Below, piece by piece: positions 35,113-39,984 of a stretch of DNA of 39,984 nt; within the stretch, counting starts at the first letter, position 1, and the number at the start of each line of letters is the position of its first letter. The notes below the pieces were generated by a model that did not search any database, had not been told where the DNA came from, and saw nothing but the letters and a program-made list of their open reading frames with translations. The stretch spans positions 1 through 39,984 of the forward strand of contig NZ_MUHR01000018.1 in NCBI RefSeq assembly GCF_002105285.1, read 5' to 3'. The DNA is from Planktotalea arctica. Lineage in GTDB: Bacteria; Pseudomonadota; Alphaproteobacteria; Rhodobacterales; Rhodobacteraceae. A program made the position numbers and the translations under genes.

Positions 35113-35715
35113 CTAGCGCCCCGACATGCGCCAAACCTCGCGGGTTGTGGCCAGCAAGATTGCCAGATCGCCGACAAATGACATCTCGTGCGCATAGCGC
35201 ACATCAAGCGCAACGCGGGCGCGGTAGGACAGGGCGTTGCGCCCGCTGATCTGCCAAAGCCCCGTCAGTCCAGGGCGCAGCGCAAGGTAGCGCGGGGCCT
35301 GCACGCCATAGCGGCGCAATTCAGACGCGGGAACGGGGCGGGGGCCAACAAGGCTCATCTCGCCTTTCAGCACGCAGATCAATTGTGGAAGTTCATCAAG
35401 GCTGGTGCGCCGCAGGAAACACCCAAAAGGGGTCACGCGCAGATCATCGCGCGGCTTGCGCGCCGCGCAGCCACGGCGAAGACCACGGCGCATCGTGCGA
35501 ATTTTGAGGCAGCGAAACGTTCGCCCACCATGGCCGACGCGAACATCCGTATACGAGCCTTGCCCTGCCTCGATCATCGCGATGAGCCAGAGCACAGCCG
35601 TTAGCGGCATCCAAAGGGGCAGGGTGAGGCATACCAAAAACAGATCAACCCCCCGCTTACCAAAGCGTTGGTAAAACCCGAGTTCCTGACTTGGCAACAT
35701 GCCAATCGCCTGCAT
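35113..35715 (-). CDS. Undecaprenyl-phosphate sugar-1-phosphate transferase (monotopic, PF02397 type)
   Basis: The 200-residue protein consists of just the catalytic sugar-transferase domain: one membrane hairpin ([26 protein letters not shown]), KIRTM, the catalytic Asp-Glu in [21 protein letters not shown], and [12 protein letters not shown]. It starts glycan assembly by moving a phospho-sugar to undecaprenyl phosphate at the cytoplasmic membrane face. GGGAGG lies 5 bases before the ATG at 35715, which favours that start over the GTG at 35718. The usual LPQLxNVLKGE reads [11 protein letters not shown] here, with Cys for Asn. This is the second initiator in the window, next to the replication backbone. 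Confidence 0.93.
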   Translation of the reverse strand: MQAIGMLPSQELGFYQRFGKRGVDLFLVCLTLPLWMPLTAVLWLIAMIEAGQGSYTDVRVGHGGRTFRCLKIRTMRRGLRRGCAARKPRDDLRVTPFGCFLRRTSLDELPQLICVLKGEMSLVGPRPVPASELRRYGVQAPRYLALRPGLTGLWQISGRNALSYRARVALDVRYAHEMSFVGDLAILLATTREVWRMSGR

Positions 35716-35782
35716 CACAGCCTCCCGTTCAGACGAAAGAGACTTAGGCGAAAAAGATTAAAGGTTCGCTAAAGCGCGCAGC

Positions 35783-36790
35783 CTATCCACGCTGCTTTAG
35801 CCACATCTGCAAAGCCGTATAAAGCTGCGGTGTAACGCGCTCGCCTTGCAAGGTGATCGAGTCTCCCTCTGTGCTCAGGTGAATTCCGGGAACAGGGGAA
35901 ATTGAGGGGGCCTTGGCCTTGACTGGCTTGGGCAGTGTAGGCTCTTTCTTTGTCTCTAAACCATTCTTTAGAGCCCTATTCAAAACATCCTGTTCGTCTT
36001 CGGCACTGGCTGGCTGCGCCGCGCTGAGCGCCGAGAGGATGCGGCGCGGTGCAGCGCTATCTGTGATTAGCGCCTTTGAGAGCTGCAACCCAATCCGCTC
36101 GCCCATCTGCGTGGGGAATTTCAGAGCATTGCCAAGTGTCTGCGCCACCGGAATAAACGATTTTATCTTGGAGCGTTTCGCGCGCGACGCATTCGAGAAA
36201 AGACTCTGCAAGGCGCTTTTGTCACTCTCGAACACTCCAGCTTCAACCGCCTTAACGACGATGCGCGCACGTTCAAAGTAGCTGAGCCCGACGCGAATTT
36301 CGTTTTCCTCGATCATCGCAATATAGGCGTCCGGCGCATCGCGCGGCGGGCTGATGATGGCATTGACGCTCTCGCGACCAATGGCGCGCAGAGCTTGAAG
36401 GCGGCGCCAGCCAGAAATGAGACCATAGCGGTGATCCCCAAGCGCCACCACTTCGATGGGTGTCTGCTGGCCACGCGCCTTGAGCGAGTTGCGCAGGCTT
36501 GCCATATCCTCGTCGTCCACAGGAACGCGATCGCGCACGAGATAGCTCTCGTCAATTTGAGTGAGCGCAATGGGCGTGATCATCCGCCCCTCGGCGCGCG
36601 CGCGGCGCAGGGTCTCGGAGAGTTCCTCAAGAGCGGCAGCGCTAGAAGCATCACCGGCCACGCGCGCGATCGGCGGGGCAGGGTGCGCAGAGAGGCCGGG
36701 CATGGACTTGGTTTCCAGCGGCATGTCGCCCCCAAATTCACGCGCCAGTTCTAGAGATTGTGCGGGGGCGAGACGTTTGCGTTTGGCCAT
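35783..36790 (-). CDS. parB: Plasmid partition protein ParB
   Basis: The protein has 335 residues from the ATG at 36790, which has GGAGG 8 bases upstream; an earlier in-frame start is unlikely. It has a basic N terminus (MAKRKRLAPAQ, probably contacting ParA), a ParB/Srx nucleotide-binding domain with GWRRLQA (127-133, equivalent to GxRRxxA) and ENEIRVGLS (162-170, equivalent to the ENxQR box), then helix-turn-helix DNA binding and a C-terminal dimerisation part. It should bind the parS palindromes and be segregated by ParA. It lies 54 bases downstream of parA. A 15-of-18 match to the palindrome lies within its coding sequence at 36174-36191. Confidence 0.93.
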   Translation of the reverse strand: MAKRKRLAPAQSLELAREFGGDMPLETKSMPGLSAHPAPPIARVAGDASSAAALEELSETLRRARAEGRMITPIALTQIDESYLVRDRVPVDDEDMASLRNSLKARGQQTPIEVVALGDHRYGLISGWRRLQALRAIGRESVNAIISPPRDAPDAYIAMIEENEIRVGLSYFERARIVVKAVEAGVFESDKSALQSLFSNASRAKRSKIKSFIPVAQTLGNALKFPTQMGERIGLQLSKALITDSAAPRRILSALSAAQPASAEDEQDVLNRALKNGLETKKEPTLPKPVKAKAPSISPVPGIHLSTEGDSITLQGERVTPQLYTALQMWLKQRG

Positions 36791-36844
36791 TAGAAAATCC
36801 TCCATGAAAGGGGGGCAGGAAAGCAAGCGGGGGTAAAGCGCGGG

Positions 36845-38245
36845 TTAAGCATCCGAACGCTGCTCTGTTTCTTGGGCCAGCTCGTCGCGGCGCCAGACTC
36901 CAAGCAGCAGTTCTTTGAACGCGGCATAGGTCGCATCAAATGTTTCGCGCCCGCGCACATAGGTCTCGCGGTTGAAATCACGGTAATCGGCTTCGTAGAT
37001 GCCGCTGACCTGCTCGCCGGCTTGTCCGATGAGGGCGGTGAAGTCTTGGCGATGGGGGCTAAGGGTGCGCCCGAGATAAGCCTGCATCAGCCCCGCGAGC
37101 TCTGCCTGCTGCGCACCGTCGTAACGCGTGACCACGGCGCGCACTGCATCCCACTCAAACGCGAGTTCATCGCGGCCAAGGGCACGGGCGGCGATGTTTT
37201 CACCCTCTTCAATGCTGGCGAAGGTGGAATGGAGCATGTCGAAGAAACGGCCCGTTGAGTCGAACTCCAGAAACGAGGCACCAAGGGGGACCAGCAGGAT
37301 GTCAGAGGCAGCAAGCCCGTTGATCGTGAGGTAGCCAAGGGCAGGGGGGGTGTCGATGAAGATCAAATCGTATTTATCGAGCACGCCATCCGCCTCAAGG
37401 CTCTCGGTGAGGGCATCCCAGAGCTTCCATCCCCGCGCCTGCATACGCCAGACAGGGATCTGGAATTCGGCCCAGTAGAGGTTGAGCTGCGCACCAATGA
37501 GATCAATGTTGGGCCAATGGGTCGGCTTGATCAGATCGTTTGCGGTGATGGTGAGCGCCTCGGAGAGGGTGTCATCAAGGGGCAGGGGTGCCTCGCCGCG
37601 ATCAAGGCGTTTCTGGTTCTCTGCGCGCAGGTGCTGGCCGTAATGGCGCGCAAGGAGGGGAAAGACAGTGCCCCATTCATCGTCAACCTTGCCGCCGAAG
37701 ATAGAAGTCATGGACCCTTGGCTATCGAGGTCCAGCACCAGCACTTTGTAGCCATCCAGCGCGGCGGACATAGCGAGATGCGCGGCGGTAGAAGTCTTGC
37801 CAACCCCGCCTTTGAAATTCGCCACAGCAATCATTTTCGCGGGCAGCCCTGCAGGGCGGTAGGGCTGGTATTCTTTTGCCTTGGAGCCACCTGAAGCGAA
37901 ATGGGCGCGCAGGCGCAACACCTCGTCGAGGGTGAACCATTTGGCGCCGCCCTCGGTTTCAGACGTGCCCTGCGGTAGCTCTGGGTTCTGCTTCAGTACG
38001 CGGCGGAAATGGGCCTGCGCCACCGGGATCAGATACTTGGTGATTTCCCATGTGGAAAAAAGACGTAACTGCTTGCGCCCGTCCTCGTTCATCCCGCGCG
38101 AGGCGAGATCATCGCGCCCCGAAGCGCAGGCCTTGGCGATGCTCGCAAAGCCGCTTGTGCTGACTGGACCCCCTAAAGCTTCAAGCGCTTTGTCAGGGTT
38201 AATGTTGAAATACGGAGGCTGCTCTGCCTTAGTGTCTTTGGCCAT
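36845..38245 (-). CDS. parA: Plasmid partition ATPase ParA (long, N-terminal DNA-binding extension)
   Basis: The 466-residue protein has a deviant Walker A KGGVGKT (145-151), Walker A' LVLDLDSQGS and Walker B LIFIDTPPALG, as in ParA/Soj ATPases. The first 135 residues contain a winged-helix-like region (WEITKYLIPVAQAHFRRVLK, TLDEVLRLRAHF), as in type Ia ParA proteins such as P1 ParA, which repress their own promoter. A GGGGA ribosome binding site precedes the ATG. It is first in a parAB operon divergent from repA, with the origin between them. It moves ParB-parS complexes over the nucleoid. Confidence 0.95.
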   Translation of the reverse strand: MAKDTKAEQPPYFNINPDKALEALGGPVSTSGFASIAKACASGRDDLASRGMNEDGRKQLRLFSTWEITKYLIPVAQAHFRRVLKQNPELPQGTSETEGGAKWFTLDEVLRLRAHFASGGSKAKEYQPYRPAGLPAKMIAVANFKGGVGKTSTAAHLAMSAALDGYKVLVLDLDSQGSMTSIFGGKVDDEWGTVFPLLARHYGQHLRAENQKRLDRGEAPLPLDDTLSEALTITANDLIKPTHWPNIDLIGAQLNLYWAEFQIPVWRMQARGWKLWDALTESLEADGVLDKYDLIFIDTPPALGYLTINGLAASDILLVPLGASFLEFDSTGRFFDMLHSTFASIEEGENIAARALGRDELAFEWDAVRAVVTRYDGAQQAELAGLMQAYLGRTLSPHRQDFTALIGQAGEQVSGIYEADYRDFNRETYVRGRETFDATYAAFKELLLGVWRRDELAQETEQRSDA

Positions 38246-38502
38246 GATGTGTCCCCATGGTTTCCAATGTGCGCTGTTTTTCTCAATATACGTATAAAGC
38301 TATCACATGGAAGCAAAACCCTCTCAACACTTCTTTTTTCTCAGTAAAGTCAGGTTTTTCTTAGAGGGAACTGATGTGCATTCGAGGGTGCCGGTGAAAA
38401 TTATCTAGTTATATTTGAGTTATATAATTAGTTAAGGTGCTTAGTCGTTCTCATTAAGTAATTGATTATAGGCGATTTTATAGAGTTCCTTCTTGAGCAA
38501 AT

Positions 38503-38564
38503 GACTCTGAACCCACGATAGGGCGACTCTGGAACCACGACAAAGCGACTCTGAACCCACGACA
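38503..38564 (+). repeat. Three tandem iterons, 22-bp period
   Basis: Repeats start at 38503, 38525 and 38547. The 18-base shared part reads GACTCTGAACCCACGACA in copy 3, with one change in copy 1 (last C to T) and two in copy 2 (GAACC to GGAAC). A fourth, degenerate unit may start at 38569. The spacing of about two helical turns puts bound RepA molecules on one face of the DNA. Confidence 0.85.
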
Positions 38565-38592
38565 GCGCGATAGTCGAATCGTAGACGTCGCC

Positions 38593-38601
38593 TGTGGATA
38601 A
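38593..38601 (-). promoter_or_regulatory. DnaA box
   Basis: TGTGGATAA on the plus strand is the exact complement of the consensus DnaA box TTATCCACA. It sits 28 bases after the last clear iteron, as expected in an iteron origin that needs host DnaA. Confidence 0.8.
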
Positions 38602-38697
38602 CTTTAGGCTAGGTGTTAATGAAAACACGAATCCCGCGCTGTGGAGATTTGCCCGCTTAATGAGGCAGACCCGAGTGCGAGGCATGAGAGCAGACAC

Positions 38698-39711
38698 ATG
38701 GCACAGGCATCACCGGCTTTCGAGCTGGATCCCCACCGGCATCCTACGCGCGATTTTTTCGTTTGCGATATATTCTCGGCTTTGCCCAAGGACGATATGG
38801 CGAGCATGGAACATCCGATGTTCTCGCTCTCGACGCGGCCTGACAAACGCATCCTAAGTTATGAACATAATGGGACGGAGATCACGGTCGTGCCCTCGGT
38901 CAAGGGCCTCGCGACGCTGCATGACAAGGACATCCTGATCTACTGTATTTCACAGCTGATGGCGGCGGTGAATGCGGGGCGGGAGATTTCGCGCACACTC
39001 ACACTGCGCGCCCATGATCTGCTGGTAGCAACGAACCGCGAAACATCCGGCGATGGCTACAAGCGTCTGCGCGATGCGTTCGAGCGGTTGGTGGGGACGC
39101 GCATCACGACGAACATGGTGACCGGCGGGCAGGAGGTGACGACGGGTTTCGGTTTGATCGAGAGCTGGCAAATCGTGCGCGCCTCGAAAGGTGGGCGCAT
39201 GGTGTCGGTGTCTGTTGTGCTCTCGGAGTGGCTGTTTCGCGCGGTGCAGAGCAAATCGGTGCTAACCCTGTCGACGGATTACTTCCGTCTGAGGAAGCCT
39301 TTGGAGCGGCGTGTGTACGAGCTGGCACGCAAACATTGCGGGCGCCAGAAATCATGGCGCGTCTCGGTCGAGGTGCTGTTGAAGAAATCAGGCAGCGCTT
39401 CTCCGCGCCGCGTCTTTCGCAAGATGATCCGCGATATGATCAAAGCGGACCATCTGCCCGATTATGAGATGAGCGAAGAAGAGGGCGACCTGATCCGCTT
39501 TAGCGCGCGCGGCTCTGTGCTGGACGATGGTCTGCAACTGCCGCCTTTGTCGAGCGACGCTTTAGAGGCCGTGCGCGCGCTGGCACCGGGCATGGATGTG
39601 TATGTGCTTGAGGCCGAGTGGCGTGAGTATTGGGCACGGTCTGGGAAGCCAAGATTGAGGTCGAGCGATGCGGCGTTTGTGGGGTTTGTGAAGGTGCGGG
39701 GGGAAGGGTGA
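38698..39711 (+). CDS. repA: Plasmid replication initiator RepA (RPA family)
   Basis: The protein has 337 residues from the ATG at 38698, with GAGAG 7 bases upstream; a GTG at 38641 is in frame but lies closer to the iterons and is less likely. The sequence RPDKRILSYEHNGTEITVVPSVKGLATLHDKDILIYCISQL, followed by LTLRAHDLLVATNRETSGDGYKRLRDAFERLVGTRITTN and RLRKPLERRVYELARKHCG, matches the RPA-type replication initiators of alphaproteobacterial plasmids. These use winged-helix domains to bind iterons. It faces away from parAB, and the combination repA/parAB is the RepA-type backbone of roseobacter plasmids. The compatibility group (RepA-I or other) needs a tree to settle. Confidence 0.93.
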   Translation: MAQASPAFELDPHRHPTRDFFVCDIFSALPKDDMASMEHPMFSLSTRPDKRILSYEHNGTEITVVPSVKGLATLHDKDILIYCISQLMAAVNAGREISRTLTLRAHDLLVATNRETSGDGYKRLRDAFERLVGTRITTNMVTGGQEVTTGFGLIESWQIVRASKGGRMVSVSVVLSEWLFRAVQSKSVLTLSTDYFRLRKPLERRVYELARKHCGRQKSWRVSVEVLLKKSGSASPRRVFRKMIRDMIKADHLPDYEMSEEEGDLIRFSARGSVLDDGLQLPPLSSDALEAVRALAPGMDVYVLEAEWREYWARSGKPRLRSSDAAFVGFVKVRGEG

Positions 39712-39792
39712 GTGGGGCGGATATCGAAGTCATCTTGCGGTTATTCTGTCTATCTCATACAAGCCAGCAACTTTATTTGAGGAAATCGATAC

Positions 39793-39984
39793 GTGGCCAA
39801 CGACTATATTGTTAAAGACATCGCCCTTGCGGATTTTGGCCGCAAGGAACTCGATATCGCAGAAACGGAAATGCCGGGCCTGATGGCGCTGCGCAAGGAA
39901 TACGGCGCAGAGCAGCCTTTGAAGGGTGCGCGCATCGTTGGTTCGCTCCACATGACGATCCAAACCGCAGTTTTGATCGAAACA
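39793..39984 (+). CDS. ahcY: S-adenosylhomocysteinase, 5' part (continues beyond window)
   Basis: From the GTG at 39793 the 64 visible residues read as the N terminus of S-adenosylhomocysteine hydrolase: [30 protein letters not shown] and [20 protein letters not shown], the last being highly conserved. GAGGAAA lies 7 bases before the start. The enzyme splits S-adenosylhomocysteine to adenosine and homocysteine, relieving product inhibition of methyltransferases. This is usually a chromosomal housekeeping gene; here it begins 81 bases after repA. The right end is cut by the window. Confidence 0.93.
   Translation, partial: MANDYIVKDIALADFGRKELDIAETEMPGLMALRKEYGAEQPLKGARIVGSLHMTIQTAVLIET

Larger units (their letters stand above)
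38246..38697. other. oriV: Probable replication origin (oriV) with AT-rich region, iterons and DnaA box
   Basis: This 452-base gene-free gap lies between divergent parA and repA. It contains an AT-rich stretch (about 38397-38490) suited to strand opening, three iterons at 22-base spacing, and a perfect DnaA box. A 10-bp palindrome TATACGTATA (38287-38296) lies in the parA leader and could be part of its promoter or operator. Taken together this is the classic arrangement for an iteron-controlled plasmid. Confidence 0.82.

Noticed and set aside
38641-38697. Longer RepA starting at GTG 38641
   Set aside because: The extra 19 residues look non-conserved and the ATG at 38698 has a usable GAGAG ribosome binding site.
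1-39984. tRNA, rRNA, insertion sequences, prophage or integrase genes
   Set aside because: None could be recognised on either strand by reading.

Overview
The window looks like part of an extrachromosomal replicon (plasmid or chromid) of a marine alphaproteobacterium of the Roseobacter group (Rhodobacteraceae). The evidence is a RepA-type initiator (RPA family) with iterons and a DnaA box, a divergent parAB operon, alphaproteobacterial-type proteins (an H-NS/HvrA-like protein, a DUF2793 protein, the start of an S-adenosylhomocysteinase), and a rhamnose operon plus an ABC polysaccharide exporter. That last combination is the known hallmark of RepA-I 'biofilm plasmids' of roseobacters. The assignment rests on recognition by reading only; no database search was run.

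Layout. (1) 224-11669, plus strand: polysaccharide assembly and export. It holds a membrane-bound NDP-sugar 4,6-dehydratase, a Wzy/WaaL-like membrane protein, an SDR-sugar-phosphate-transferase fusion, a Wzm/Wzt exporter whose ATPase has a C-terminal cargo-binding extension, a 1242-residue methyltransferase-GT2-GT2-methyltransferase protein, and a small methyltransferase. (2) 11677-26286, minus strand: one long, tightly packed gene string. It reads rmlC-rmlB-rmlD-rmlA, GT2, acyltransferase, polytopic membrane protein, split transketolase pair, SDR-GT2 fusion, polytopic membrane protein, zinc-ribbon methyltransferase, GtrA. (3) 26445-35715: a PagL-like lipid A deacylase, nucleotide-sugar supply (ugd, UDP-glucuronate 4-epimerase, manC, galE), a DUF2793/C1q-like protein, an H-NS-like regulator, a PPP phosphatase and a second sugar-phosphate transferase. 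Four near-identical palindromes are interspersed here. (4) 35783-39711: parB, parA, the origin and repA. (5) 39793 to the end: the 5' part of ahcY.

How it works together. The window encodes supply of dTDP-rhamnose, UDP-GlcA, UDP-GalA, UDP-Gal and GDP-mannose, two candidate lipid-linked initiators, several glycosyltransferases, and an ABC exporter that probably recognises a cap on the finished chain. The minus-strand string also contains all three parts of a phage-like Gtr glycan-decoration system: a GtrA flippase, a GtrB-like polyprenyl-phosphate GT fused to an epimerase, and GT-C-like membrane proteins. A transketolase pair sits among them and may build an unusual sugar.

The most striking non-coding signal is the 18-bp palindrome TGTTTCGCGCGCGAAACA, present four times between 29966 and 35098, once inside the manC coding sequence. 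Its arms equal those of the canonical chromosomal parS (TGTTTC/GAAACA), but the centre is six bases instead of four. I read it as a dispersed parS array for the plasmid ParB, embedded in the polysaccharide genes 0.7-6.8 kb beyond the parB gene.
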